Source: JBBQKG01 sp038326655 (GTDB lineage: Bacteria > Actinomycetota > Thermoleophilia > Solirubrobacterales > JBBDJG01). Taken from it: a stretch of 24,035 bases of DNA. Below the pieces are notes generated by a model. It worked only from the letters and a program-made list of their open reading frames with translations. It was not told where the DNA came from and ran no database searches. The stretch is from contig JBBQKG010000033.1 in the NCBI GenBank assembly GCA_038326655.1, forward strand, positions 1 through 24,035. The letters run 5' to 3'. Below, one piece after another: positions 14,260 to 22,287 of this stretch (positions are counted from its first letter, which is position 1; each line of letters opens with the position of its first letter). The translations under genes were made by a program, and so were the position numbers.

Positions 14260-15408
14260 GTGACGGTTCTCGAGATCGCGTTCTGGACCGCGCTCGGCTT
14301 GATCGTCTACGCGCACGTCGGCTATCCGCTGCTGCTCGCGTTGCTCGTGCGGCTCCGGCGGAGGCCTGCCGCCCCCGGCCCCGCGCCGCCGCCGCGTGTC
14401 AGCCTGATCGTGGCCGCGCACGACGAGGAGGCGGTGATCGAGCGCCGCGTCGAGAACGCCGTCGCGCTCGACTACCCGCCGGAGCGGCTCGAGGTGATCG
14501 TCGCGTCCGATGGATCGACCGACCGTACGGTCGGGCTCGCGCGCGCGGCCGCCGCCACCGCCGGCCCGGGAAGGGTCATGGTGCTCGACCTGCCGCGCCG
14601 GGGCAAGGTTCGCACGCAGGACGCCGCCGTCGAGCAGGCGACCGGCGAGGTGCTTGCTTTCTCTGACGCCAACGCGCTGTGGAAGCCCGACGCGCTGGGC
14701 CTCCTCGTCACCCACCTCGCGGAGCCGGGCGCGGCGTATGTCTGCGGCCGTCTTCGCTACCTCGCCGCAGACGGCGCCAACCAGGAAGGCCTGTACTGGC
14801 GCTACGAGACCGCGGTTCGCGCGCTCGAGACGCGCGCGGGGTCCATCACCGCCGGCAACGGCGCGATCTATGCCGTGCGGCGCGATGCCTATCTCCGGCT
14901 CGACCCGCGTACCAGCCACGACCTGTCGTTTCCCTTCAACCTGGTCAAGCGGGGACGGCGCGCCGTCTACGAGCCGCGCGCGGAAGCGGTCGAGCGCCCG
15001 CTCGCTTCGATCGAGGGCGAGTTCCGCCGCAAGCGCAGGATGATGAGCCACGCCTGGCCGGCCGTGCTGGGTGGCGGCATGCTGGACCCGCGCGGCTACG
15101 GCCTCCTGTACGCGCTCGAGATCTATTCGCACCGCCTCCTGCGCTACGCCACGCCGCTCCTGCACGTGATCGCGCTGGGGGTGAACGTCCCGCTCGCGGT
15201 CGGCTCGACGCTCTACCGGATCACGCTGGTCGCGCAGCTCGCATTCCTGGCCGCCGCCGGCATCGGCGGCCTCACAGGAGGTCGCCCCCGCCCGCTGGGC
15301 CTTGCCTACTACTACGTGCTCGTGACCGCATCGCTCGCAGTGGGGCTCTGGGACTGGCTCCGGCACGGCACCCCGGCGACCTGGGAGCGGGCGGAGGGCC
15401 GGCCGTGA
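14260..15408 (+). CDS. Membrane-bound GT2-family glycosyltransferase
   Basis: This 382-residue processive-type GT2 protein has one N-terminal membrane helix (about 7-30), a cytoplasmic GT-A domain and about three C-terminal helices (about 290-365). RVSLIVAAHDEEAVI (about 46-60), VASDGSTDRT (81-90) and LAFSDANALW (about 132-141) give the nucleotide- and metal-binding sites. GNGAIYAVRRD and TSHDLSFPFNLVKRG follow as in hyaluronan/poly-GlcNAc-synthase-like enzymes, and EFRRKRRMM stands at the usual Q/RxxRW position, which is not conserved here. It probably adds sugars to a lipid-linked glycan at the inner membrane face. The GTG start has GATAAT 8 bases upstream. Its TGA overlaps the GTG of the next gene (GTGA), so the pair is translationally coupled. 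Confidence 0.85.
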   Translation: MTVLEIAFWTALGLIVYAHVGYPLLLALLVRLRRRPAAPGPAPPPRVSLIVAAHDEEAVIERRVENAVALDYPPERLEVIVASDGSTDRTVGLARAAAATAGPGRVMVLDLPRRGKVRTQDAAVEQATGEVLAFSDANALWKPDALGLLVTHLAEPGAAYVCGRLRYLAADGANQEGLYWRYETAVRALETRAGSITAGNGAIYAVRRDAYLRLDPRTSHDLSFPFNLVKRGRRAVYEPRAEAVERPLASIEGEFRRKRRMMSHAWPAVLGGGMLDPRGYGLLYALEIYSHRLLRYATPLLHVIALGVNVPLAVGSTLYRITLVAQLAFLAAAGIGGLTGGRPRPLGLAYYYVLVTASLAVGLWDWLRHGTPATWERAEGRP

Positions 15409-16064
15409 CGCCCGGCGCGCGCCCCGTTCCGCCTGATCCACGACCGCGCGTCGCACGGTCGCTGAAACGGCTCGTGGATTTGGCCGCCGGCGCGCTGCTG
15501 CTGGTGCTGTCGGCGCCCGTGCTCTCGCTCGCCTGCGTCGCGATCCGAGCGGAGTCACGCGGCTCGCCCGTGTACCGGCAGCGGCGCATCGGCAAATGCG
15601 GCGCGGAGTTCGACCTGCTGAAGCTGCGCACGATGGTGAGCGGCGCCGAGCGCATGGGGGCGGGACTCGCCGTGGACGAGGGTGATCCGCGCATCACGCG
15701 CGTCGGCGCGATGCTGCGGCGCCTCTCGCTGGACGAGCTGCCGAACCTGGTCAACGTGCTGCGCGGCGAGATGAGCCTGATCGGGCCGCGCCCCACGGTC
15801 CAGGTCCAGGTCGCGCAGTACTCGGACCGCCAGCTCGGGCGCCTGTCGGTCGAGCCCGGCGTCACCGGCTGGGCGCAGGTGAAGGGCCGCGCCGCGCTGC
15901 CGTGGCACGAGCGGATCGAACTCGACCTCTGGTACATCGAGCATTGGTCGCTGCGGCTCGACGCCCGCATCGTGGCGGAGACGATCCGGCTGCTGCTCAC
16001 GGGCCAGGGCCTCTATCGCGGACCCACCGGAGGGTGGCGTCCGCCGCCGGGTTCGCGCCGCTAA
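15405..16064 (+). CDS. Undecaprenyl-phosphate sugar phosphotransferase (bacterial sugar transferase, PGT)
   Basis: This 219-residue protein has the small monotopic phosphoglycosyl transferase layout without the large WbaP N-terminal region. KRLVDLAAGALLLVLSAPVL (about 21-40) is the re-entrant membrane helix. PVYRQRRIGKCGAEFDLLKLRTM (about 55-77, spanning two short motifs), LSLDELPNL (about 107-115, the Asp-Glu dyad at 110-111) and MSLIGPRP (about 123-130) are diagnostic. It moves a sugar-1-phosphate from a nucleotide sugar to undecaprenyl phosphate, starting a glycan unit. The substrate could be the product of the dehydratase at 7701, which is inference. GTG 15405 overlaps the TGA of the GT2 gene. 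The TAA overlaps the TAG of the convergent amidase gene by 4 bases. Confidence 0.9.
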   Translation: MTPGARPVPPDPRPRVARSLKRLVDLAAGALLLVLSAPVLSLACVAIRAESRGSPVYRQRRIGKCGAEFDLLKLRTMVSGAERMGAGLAVDEGDPRITRVGAMLRRLSLDELPNLVNVLRGEMSLIGPRPTVQVQVAQYSDRQLGRLSVEPGVTGWAQVKGRAALPWHERIELDLWYIEHWSLRLDARIVAETIRLLLTGQGLYRGPTGGWRPPPGSRR

Positions 16065-17779
16065 CGGACGGTGAGCGCGATCGGCGCCGAGCGAGCGCCG
16101 ATGTTCCTGGCGTCGGGAAGGGTCGCGATCCGGACCTTGTAGCTGCCCGCGCGGGCAAACCGGAAACTTGCGCGAGCCTTGCCCGCCCGGACCCGCACGA
16201 GCTTCCGCCCGACCCGGCGCTTGGTGCCGCCGGCACTGAGCCGGTAGACCAGCAGGAGCGCGACGCGCTTGGCGGGGCGGACCCCGGCGCGCACGAGAAC
16301 GCGGCTTCCCGGCGGGATCGCGGCCGCCGCGGAGGGCCCGAGGCCCGCGGTCACCTTCGGGCGCACGCCCACCGTGAGCGGCTTCGACTGTGCGGCGAGC
16401 AGCCCCGGAGCGCCCGCGAAGCGCATCCGCACCGCGTGGTTGTACGCAAACCGCAGGCGTGTCGAGACCGCCCCGGCGCCGTCCGTCGTCAGGCGCGTGA
16501 GGGTCTTCCACGCGCCGCTGCGCCCGAGCAGCTGCGCGTCCACCGGTTGCCCGGCGAGCGGCGCGCTCGAGGGACCGGTGAGCGTGGCGTCGACCCTTGC
16601 CTTCGAGCCGTAGTCGATCCGGATCGACGAAACCGGCAGCGTGACCACGGTGGTTGCGAGCGGCGGACCCGGGATCACCATCTGCCGCAGGTGCGGAAGC
16701 TGGGCGTAGAGACCGTCACCGGGGCATGCGGTCGCGTCGCCGTCGCGGTGGCCGGAGATCCGGTTGAGCGTCACCGTTGCGACGGCCGGATAACGGTTGA
16801 GCGAGCCGCCGGTCGAGGTCACCTGCACGGTCCCCGTCGGCGGGACGCCGTGCAGGCCGAGCTTCCAGCCGAGCAAGCGCGCGAGCGCGTCGAGGCCGGC
16901 GGGAGTTTGGCCGGCGGTGCTGAATGTGCCGAGGTTCGCGATTCCGGTCGACTGGGCGTTGTAGCCCTGGGCCTGGGCACCGACCACGGCTGCTTCGACG
17001 CCGCCCGCGCGGCCCTCGAAGATCTGGCCGTACTTGTCGACGAGGAAGTTGTAGCCGATGTCGTTCCACCCGTTCGAGTTGCGGTGGTAGAGGCAGATGC
17101 CGCGGACGATCGCCGCCGAGTCGGCGGGCGAGTAGCTGTTCGCGGTGACCGTGTGGTGCACGAGCGCGAGGTTGACCTGGCCGTACTGCGGCACCGCGCG
17201 GGGCGGGCACTGGGCGCCGCCCCATTCTGCGCGCGTGAAGATCGGCGGCGCTCCAGGTGACGGCACCACCGGCCGGGCGGCGCTGGCGATCGCGCGGCGC
17301 CCACGGGCGGCCGTGGTCGCGGTCCCCTTCGTGTCGATGAAGTGGAGGCGCAGGCCGCGCACGCGGCCGCGTGCGCGCAGCGAGTACTGGACCCCGTCCG
17401 CCTCGCCGGCCCACACGGGGTCCGAGAAGCGGGCACCGGAGCCCTGCTCCCGGGCGCCGATGTCCGGCGCGTGATCGGGGCTCACGGGGACCTTCGTCCA
17501 GCGCCCCCACGCGCCGGCCGCGTGCACCCGCAGCGAGAGCCCGGAGGCGCCGGCGCCCCGCCAGCTGAGTCCGACGAGGTTGAAGTGCCTCCCGGTGCGG
17601 ACGATCGACGCCACGCGGCTCGCGCGAGCGGCCGCCTCGCCCGGCGCAGACCCGGCCCGCTCGAACTCGACCGGCTGCGGCGCGGGCGACGGGGCTGCGA
17701 GCGCCGGAGCCGCCGGTCCCGCCGCGATCGCGGTGACCACGGCGGGCAGCAGCGCTTTGAGGGAGATCGCTTTTCTCAT
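16061..17779 (-). CDS. Secreted PGRP-type N-acetylmuramoyl-L-alanine amidase
   Basis: This 572-residue protein has a signal peptide (about 1-29, ending APALAA), a beta-rich N-terminal domain (about 37-150), a peptidoglycan-recognition amidase domain (about 178-365) and a C-terminal ~200-residue Ig-like region. The amidase part begins FTRAEWGG and holds LVHHTVTANSY (His208/209), GYNFLVDKYGQIFEGRAGG (split by family-conserved Tyr) and SGHRDGDATACPG (His344, Cys352). These are the His-His-Cys zinc ligands, so the enzyme should be active and cut between muramic acid and the stem peptide. The N-terminal part resembles the region before the amidase domain in actinobacterial PGRP proteins. Wall remodelling next to a polysaccharide cluster is plausible. 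No clear -10 or Shine-Dalgarno is seen before ATG 17779. Confidence 0.9.
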   Translation of the reverse strand: MRKAISLKALLPAVVTAIAAGPAAPALAAPSPAPQPVEFERAGSAPGEAAARASRVASIVRTGRHFNLVGLSWRGAGASGLSLRVHAAGAWGRWTKVPVSPDHAPDIGAREQGSGARFSDPVWAGEADGVQYSLRARGRVRGLRLHFIDTKGTATTAARGRRAIASAARPVVPSPGAPPIFTRAEWGGAQCPPRAVPQYGQVNLALVHHTVTANSYSPADSAAIVRGICLYHRNSNGWNDIGYNFLVDKYGQIFEGRAGGVEAAVVGAQAQGYNAQSTGIANLGTFSTAGQTPAGLDALARLLGWKLGLHGVPPTGTVQVTSTGGSLNRYPAVATVTLNRISGHRDGDATACPGDGLYAQLPHLRQMVIPGPPLATTVVTLPVSSIRIDYGSKARVDATLTGPSSAPLAGQPVDAQLLGRSGAWKTLTRLTTDGAGAVSTRLRFAYNHAVRMRFAGAPGLLAAQSKPLTVGVRPKVTAGLGPSAAAAIPPGSRVLVRAGVRPAKRVALLLVYRLSAGGTKRRVGRKLVRVRAGKARASFRFARAGSYKVRIATLPDARNIGARSAPIALTVR

Positions 17780-17883
17780 CCGATGTGGGCCGATGTCGTG
17801 CGGGGCCTACGGGATTGCGAACACCCGAGCGGCGCGGTGGTTGCGACTTTTCGCCGTACTCGGCATCGATCGCAAGCCACCGA

Positions 17884-17899
17884 CCGGCCACATGGCCGG
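17884..17899 (-). terminator. Short GC hairpin after the DUF3105 gene (weak terminator candidate)
   Basis: CCGGCC-ATGT-GGCCGG lies about 11 bases after the DUF3105 stop on the - strand. There is no T-run. The rest of this 131-base gap before the amidase gene shows nothing I can name. Confidence 0.3.
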
Positions 17900-17910
17900 G
17901 AGCAGCCGGG

Positions 17911-18615
17911 CTAGAAGTGCGTGGGCTGCGTCTCGAGCGGCTCGGGCGCCTGGCCGAGATAGCGCTGCTTGAAGGCGCGGATCACGTCGAAGGTCTTGTC
18001 GGTGACCTGCTTGCACCCGGCCAGATGGCCCCAGGCCGTGAGCGCGAGCTCGTACGGCATCGAGGCGTTGGGGAACAGCACCATGTACGCGGGACTGTCG
18101 TTGAAGAAGCCGCCCAGTTGCGCGACCCGCTTGGGATCGAGGGTGGGCGAGTACTGGATCTCGACGCGGCCGTGCTCGAGCGTGTGGACGAGATGGTTCA
18201 GCGGCGGCATCTTCGTGTACACGCCGTCGTCCTGCGGAATCGGATAGTGGTTGCCCGAGGTGGGCGGGTTGGTGTGGTACTTGACCTTGCTGGTCACGTG
18301 CGTGCGGCCTTCGATCGGCGGATTCTTCAGCGTGCAGCCCGCGGCCTTCGCGGCCTGCTCGAGGTTGCCGATCTTCTGCGGAGGCGGAGCCGAGGCGTTC
18401 TTTGCCTTGGTGCTGAAGCCGAACGCCGCGTCGTTGCCGCCGCCTCCGCCACCCGCCGCGACCGCCACCACGACCGCGACGATCGCGCCCAGCACCAGCA
18501 CGGATCCCGCCACGATCGCGTAGGTGCGGCGCTTGCGCGCGTCGTCGAGCTGCGCTCGCTCCCGCTCCAGCCGCTCCCGGCGGCGCTGGTCCTTCTCGTC
18601 ACGCCTGCTCGCCAT
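17911..18615 (-). CDS. DUF3105 membrane-anchored protein
   Basis: This 234-residue protein has a very basic and acidic N-terminal helix (about 5-30, likely coiled coil), one membrane helix (about 32-54) followed by a Gly run, and an extracytoplasmic DUF3105 domain (about 85-225). The family motifs NPPTSGNHY and HLVHTLEHGRVEIQY are clear. The conserved His residues could bind a metal, and two Cys (in GCTLKN and AGCKQV) could pair. The function of the family is not known. ATG 18615 is fixed by family length and by TAATCT exactly 7 bases upstream. It is divergent from the flavin oxidase gene across 89 bases. Confidence 0.85.
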   Translation of the reverse strand: MASRRDEKDQRRRERLERERAQLDDARKRRTYAIVAGSVLVLGAIVAVVVAVAAGGGGGGNDAAFGFSTKAKNASAPPPQKIGNLEQAAKAAGCTLKNPPIEGRTHVTSKVKYHTNPPTSGNHYPIPQDDGVYTKMPPLNHLVHTLEHGRVEIQYSPTLDPKRVAQLGGFFNDSPAYMVLFPNASMPYELALTAWGHLAGCKQVTDKTFDVIRAFKQRYLGQAPEPLETQPTHF

Positions 18616-18622
18616 TGGCCTG

Positions 18623-18628
18623 AGATTA
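18623..18628 (-). promoter_or_regulatory. -10 hexamer TAATCT, leaderless-type spacing
   Basis: TAATCT (18628-18623) is followed by 7 bases and then ATG 18615. The spacing equals that of the two TAGACT sites on the + strand. Confidence 0.5.
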
Positions 18629-18690
18629 GCCGAGAGCCCCGCGCCGTCCGGCAGTCGCGGAGACGGCTGTACGGGCGCGCCCGTCGCCGG

Positions 18691-18696
18691 TAGGGT
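18691..18696 (+). promoter_or_regulatory. -10-like hexamer TAGGGT, leaderless-type spacing
   Basis: TAGGGT is followed by 8 bases and then GTG 18705. It lies back to back with the DUF3105 hexamer, 62 bases apart. Confidence 0.4.
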
Positions 18697-18704
18697 GTCC
18701 GCCG

Positions 18705-20150
18705 GTGGCGTTCCTGCGCAGATCGACGGACAAGCCCCCGCGCGAGACGGACGTCGTGGTGGTCGGGGCGGGACTCGCCGGAATCGCCGCCGCGCGGGCA
18801 GTCGAGCATGGCGGCGGCAGCGCGCTCCTGATCGAAGCGCGCGATCGCGTCGGCGGCCGGCTCGAGTCGGTCTCGATCGGCGGCGGCAAGTGGGTCGACG
18901 TCGGTGGCCAGTGGATCGGCCCGACGCAGAACCGGATCGAGGCGCTCGCGCGCTCGCTCGGCCACGAGACCTTCCCCACCTACGCCGCCGGCGAGAACGT
19001 GGTCGAGATCGGCGGCAAGACGATCCGCTACACCGGCACGATCCCGCGGCTCCGCCCGCACGTGCTCGCCGACATGGGCCAGGCGATGCTGCGGCTCGAC
19101 CGGATGGCATCGAAGGTGCCGCTCGACGCGCCGTGGGAGGCGCCTCGCGCGAAGGAATGGGACAGCCAGACGACGTGGTCGTGGATGCGCCGTAACGTCG
19201 CGACGAGAGCCGGCCGCACGATGCTCGAGCTTGCGGTCAAGGCGGTCTGGGCGGCGATGCCCAACGACGTATCGCTGCTTCACCTGCTCTTCTACATCCA
19301 CTCCGCGGGCAAGCTCGACCTGCTGCTGGACACCGAGGGAGGGGCGCAGCAGGACCGGTTCGTCAACGGTGCGCAGAACGTCGCCGCGGCAGCCGCCGAG
19401 ACGCTCGGCGACCGGCTCGTGCTCGGCGCGCCCGTGCGGCGCATCGAGCACTCACGAGACGGCGTCGTGATCCACGGCGACGGCATCACGGCGCGTGCCA
19501 GGCGCGCGATCATCGCGGTGCCGCCCACGCTCGCCGGCAGGATCTCCTACGACCCGCCGCTGCCGGCTTACCGCGACCAGCTCACCCAGCGCTTCCCGAT
19601 GGGGTCGTGCGTGAAGTGCCTCGCGTTCTACGAGGAGCCGTTCTGGCGTGCGGACGGGCTGTCCGGCAGCGCCGTGAGCGATCCGGGGCCGCTCTCGATC
19701 GTCTTCGACAACTCACCTCCGGACGGCTCTCCGGGGATCATCGTCGGTTTCCTCGAAGGCCACTGGGCCCGGGAGCTCGGCCGCGTGAGCGAGGAGCAGC
19801 GGCGCGCCGCCGTGCTCGCCAACCTGGCCTGTTTGTTCGGACCGCGCGCGGCCCGCCCCGAGCGCTACCTCGAGCGCAACTGGGCGGAGGAGGAGTGGAG
19901 CCGCGGCTGCTACGTGGGCTACACGCCGCCCGGCGTGCTGACCGCCTACGGCCCCGCGATCAGGGCCCCGATCGGGCCGCTCCACTGGGCCGGCACCGAG
20001 ACGGCGACGGTCTGGAACGGTTACATGGACGGGGCGATCCAGTCGGGTGAGCGTGCGGCCCGGGAAGCACTCGCGGGGCTCGTGCCCACGGGCGCGGCGG
20101 AGTCGCCGGAGGCTGCCGCGGCGGCGGAGGCGATCGAGGCGGCGGTCTAG
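18705..20150 (+). CDS. Flavin monoamine oxidase family protein
   Basis: This 481-residue FAD amine oxidase is close in layout to animal MAO but lacks the C-terminal membrane anchor. The FAD fold starts VVVVGAGLAGIAAARA (GAGLAG 21-26), with EARDRVGGRLE following and GGQWIGPTQ at about 68-75. VKCLAFYEEPFW places Lys304 where MAO-B has Lys296. WSRGCYVGYTPPG places Cys402 where MAO-B Cys397 bonds to FAD. Tyr403 and Tyr440 (in WNGYMDGA) match the aromatic cage pair Tyr398/Tyr435. GTETAT is conserved. It should oxidise primary amines to aldehydes with hydrogen peroxide; the substrate is unknown. The C-terminal tail is Ala/Glu-rich. The start is GTG with TAGGGT 8 bases upstream. Its stop is one base from the convergent hydrolase stop. 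Confidence 0.9.
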   Translation: MAFLRRSTDKPPRETDVVVVGAGLAGIAAARAVEHGGGSALLIEARDRVGGRLESVSIGGGKWVDVGGQWIGPTQNRIEALARSLGHETFPTYAAGENVVEIGGKTIRYTGTIPRLRPHVLADMGQAMLRLDRMASKVPLDAPWEAPRAKEWDSQTTWSWMRRNVATRAGRTMLELAVKAVWAAMPNDVSLLHLLFYIHSAGKLDLLLDTEGGAQQDRFVNGAQNVAAAAAETLGDRLVLGAPVRRIEHSRDGVVIHGDGITARARRAIIAVPPTLAGRISYDPPLPAYRDQLTQRFPMGSCVKCLAFYEEPFWRADGLSGSAVSDPGPLSIVFDNSPPDGSPGIIVGFLEGHWARELGRVSEEQRRAAVLANLACLFGPRAARPERYLERNWAEEEWSRGCYVGYTPPGVLTAYGPAIRAPIGPLHWAGTETATVWNGYMDGAIQSGERAAREALAGLVPTGAAESPEAAAAAEAIEAAV

Positions 20151-20151
20151 G

Positions 20152-20991
20152 CTAGGCGGACGCCGACGCCCTGCGGCGGCGCTGGCCGGCGCGCTGCGGC
20201 ATCCAGCACTCGTCCAGGAACGCGGCGATCTGGTTCGAGAGACGCCGGGGCCGCAGCCGGAGCTCGAAGATCGAGTCCGCCTCGATCAGCCGGCCGTTCG
20301 GAAGCTCCTCGGAGAGCATCTTGGCGTCGGAGAAGGGATGGATCGCGTCGCGCGGGTGGCCCAGCACGAGTGCGGGCGCCTGGAAGGTCTTGCGCTCCTC
20401 GCGAGGCGGCGCGGTGCGGCCGAAGAAGAGGCCCTGGAGGAGCGATGCCGACGGACGGGGCTCCTGGCTGACCCAGTCGAGCCAGATGTTCGGGTAGTGG
20501 CCGAACACACGCGGAACGCGCCTCATGAGCGCGGCCAGCGGGCGCGTCGCGGGCTCGCCGAACGTGAGCGCCACCATCAGTGGTGTGAACGCGATCGCGC
20601 AGGCCAGCAGCGCGTTGTCCAGCACGGGCATCTCGATCACCATCCCGCGCAGTCGCGAGGGCGCCAGCGAGGCGACCTCGAGCGTCGTGTTGGCACCCAG
20701 CGACGTGCCGCCGACGACCGCCTCGTCGAGCTCGAGGTGGTCGAGCAGCGCAACCACCTCGCGCGCGAAGATCGGCATCGAGTAGCGCCACATGTCCCGC
20801 GGCCTGTCCGAGTTGCCGTGGCCGAGCAGGTCGAGGGTGATCACGCGATTTCCGCGGTCCGCGAGCGCGTGTGCAAGCGGATCGTGCATCCGGCTCGGCA
20901 GCAGCAGGCCGGGCAGCAGCACGAGGTTACGGCTTCCCTCGCCGTAGACCTCGTAGGTCAGCTTCTGTCCTGCGTGCGTGAAGGCCGGCAC
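20152..20991 (-). CDS. Alpha/beta hydrolase-fold protein
   Basis: This 279-residue protein has the alpha/beta hydrolase fold: LVLLPGLLLPSRMHD (about 23-37, oxyanion-loop region), VITLDLLGHGNSDRP (about 50-64), nucleophile elbow GGTSLGAN (94-101, Ser97) and VLGHPRDAIHPF (about 209-220) with the likely acid Asp215. At the place near the C-terminus where the catalytic His is normally found, the sequence reads EADSIFELRLRPRRL with no His, so the triad looks incomplete unless His218 serves. The C-terminal tail is Arg-rich. No signal peptide is seen. The frame is open far upstream, but GTG 20991 is chosen because TAGACT lies 8 bases before it. Substrate cannot be told. Confidence 0.82.
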   Translation of the reverse strand: MPAFTHAGQKLTYEVYGEGSRNLVLLPGLLLPSRMHDPLAHALADRGNRVITLDLLGHGNSDRPRDMWRYSMPIFAREVVALLDHLELDEAVVGGTSLGANTTLEVASLAPSRLRGMVIEMPVLDNALLACAIAFTPLMVALTFGEPATRPLAALMRRVPRVFGHYPNIWLDWVSQEPRPSASLLQGLFFGRTAPPREERKTFQAPALVLGHPRDAIHPFSDAKMLSEELPNGRLIEADSIFELRLRPRRLSNQIAAFLDECWMPQRAGQRRRRASASA

Positions 20992-20999
20992 CGCGGGCC

Positions 21000-21005
21000 A
21001 GTCTA
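21000..21005 (-). promoter_or_regulatory. -10 hexamer TAGACT, leaderless-type spacing
   Basis: TAGACT (21005-21000) is followed by 8 bases and then GTG 20991. It is the third copy of this exact hexamer next to a start codon in the window. Confidence 0.5.
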
Positions 21006-21084
21006 GTCGGGAAGCGATCTCCGGGCGAGCCGAGCTGCGCAAACTCCGACGCCCGCCCAGCCGCGGCCCCGGCGGCCCGTGGGA

Positions 21085-21090
21085 TAGAGT
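21085..21090 (+). promoter_or_regulatory. -10-like hexamer TAGAGT upstream of the pnt operon
   Basis: TAGAGT lies 42 bases before TTG 21133 and would give a leader of about 35 bases. No good -35 is seen at 17 bases. It is the only hexamer of this kind in the gap on the + strand. Confidence 0.35.
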
Positions 21091-21132
21091 CCACCGCCGC
21101 GGGGCGGCCCTGAGCGCCTCGTTCCGAGCAAG

Positions 21133-22287
21133 TTGAAGGTTTCCGTTCCAAAAGAGACGACGCCGGGGGAGCGCCGGGTTGCGCTCGTGCCCGAGGTCGC
21201 CGGCAAGGTCGCCGGCGCGGGCTTCGACGTCCTGATCCAGGCCGGCGCCGGCGCCGAGGCACACCTCCCCGATGCCGACTACGCCGAGCAGGGCGCGACG
21301 GTCGTGCCCGACGCGAGTGAGCTGCTGCGCCAGGCCGACGTCGTGACGAAGGTGGCGGCGCCCGAGGCGCCGGAGCTGGAGCTGCTCCGCGAGGGCACGG
21401 TGCTGATCGGCTTGCTCTCGCCGATGACGAACCAGGACCTCGTCAAGCGCCTGGCGGAGGGCAACATCACGTCGTTCGCGATGGAGGCGATCCCGCGCAC
21501 GACGCGCGCGCAGGCGATGGACGCGCTGTCCTCTCAGGCGGTCGTGGCCGGCTACCGCGCGACGCTTGCCGGCGCCCGTCACCTCGGCAAGTTCTTTCCG
21601 ATGCTGATCACTGCCGCCGGCACGGCGAAGCCATCACGGGTGCTGGTGCTCGGCGCGGGCGTCGCAGGGCTCCAGGCGATCGCCACGTCGAAGCGGCTCG
21701 GCGCGGTGATCGAGGCCTACGACGTGCGGCCCGCGGTGAAGGAGGAGGTCCAGAGCCTCGGCGCCAAGTTCGTGCAGATCGAGATGGAGCAGGAGGCCGA
21801 GGGCGGCGGGTCCGGCCAGTACGCGAAGGAGCTCTCCGAGGACCAGCAACGCCGCCAGCGGGAGCTGCTCGCGCAGCGCGTTGCGGCCGCCGACTGCGTG
21901 ATCACGACTGCCGCAGTGCCGGGCCGTCCCGCACCGCGCCTGATCACCGAGGAGATGGTGCAGTCGATGAGGCCCGGCTCGGTGATCGTGGACATCGCCG
22001 CCGAGACGGGCGGAAACTGCGCCCTCACGGAGCCGGGCCAGGTGGTCGTGAAGGCCGGCGTGACGATCGACGGAACGCTCAACCTTCCAAGCCAGATGCC
22101 ATTCCACGCGAGCCTTCTCTACGCGAACAACGTCGCGAACCTGCTGCTTCACATGTCCAACGAGGGCCGCGTCGAGCTGGACTTCGAGGATGAGATCATC
22201 GCCGGCTGTGCGATCACCCACGAGGGACGGATCGTCAATGACCGCGTGCGGGAAGCGATCGAGTCCGGCCCGCAACCGGTCTCATGA
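21133..22287 (+). CDS. pntAA: NAD(P) transhydrogenase subunit alpha part 1
   Basis: This 384-residue soluble subunit (domain I) binds NAD(H) and passes hydride to NADP in domain III of PntB, coupled to proton flow. It contains an N-terminal AlaDH/PNT domain starting KVSVPKETTPGERRVALVP and the NAD-binding Rossmann loop VLVLGAGVAGLQAI (GAGVAG at 174-179), with EAYDVRP behind it. It also has GSGQYAKELS, ITTAAVPGRPAP and GSVIVDIAAETGGN, all diagnostic. It ends before the membrane part, as in the three-subunit form. TTG 21133 is the family start; no ATG/GTG start fits. Its TGA overlaps the ATG of pntAB (ATGA). The enzyme mainly supplies NADPH. Confidence 0.95.
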   Translation: MKVSVPKETTPGERRVALVPEVAGKVAGAGFDVLIQAGAGAEAHLPDADYAEQGATVVPDASELLRQADVVTKVAAPEAPELELLREGTVLIGLLSPMTNQDLVKRLAEGNITSFAMEAIPRTTRAQAMDALSSQAVVAGYRATLAGARHLGKFFPMLITAAGTAKPSRVLVLGAGVAGLQAIATSKRLGAVIEAYDVRPAVKEEVQSLGAKFVQIEMEQEAEGGGSGQYAKELSEDQQRRQRELLAQRVAAADCVITTAAVPGRPAPRLITEEMVQSMRPGSVIVDIAAETGGNCALTEPGQVVVKAGVTIDGTLNLPSQMPFHASLLYANNVANLLLHMSNEGRVELDFEDEIIAGCAITHEGRIVNDRVREAIESGPQPVS

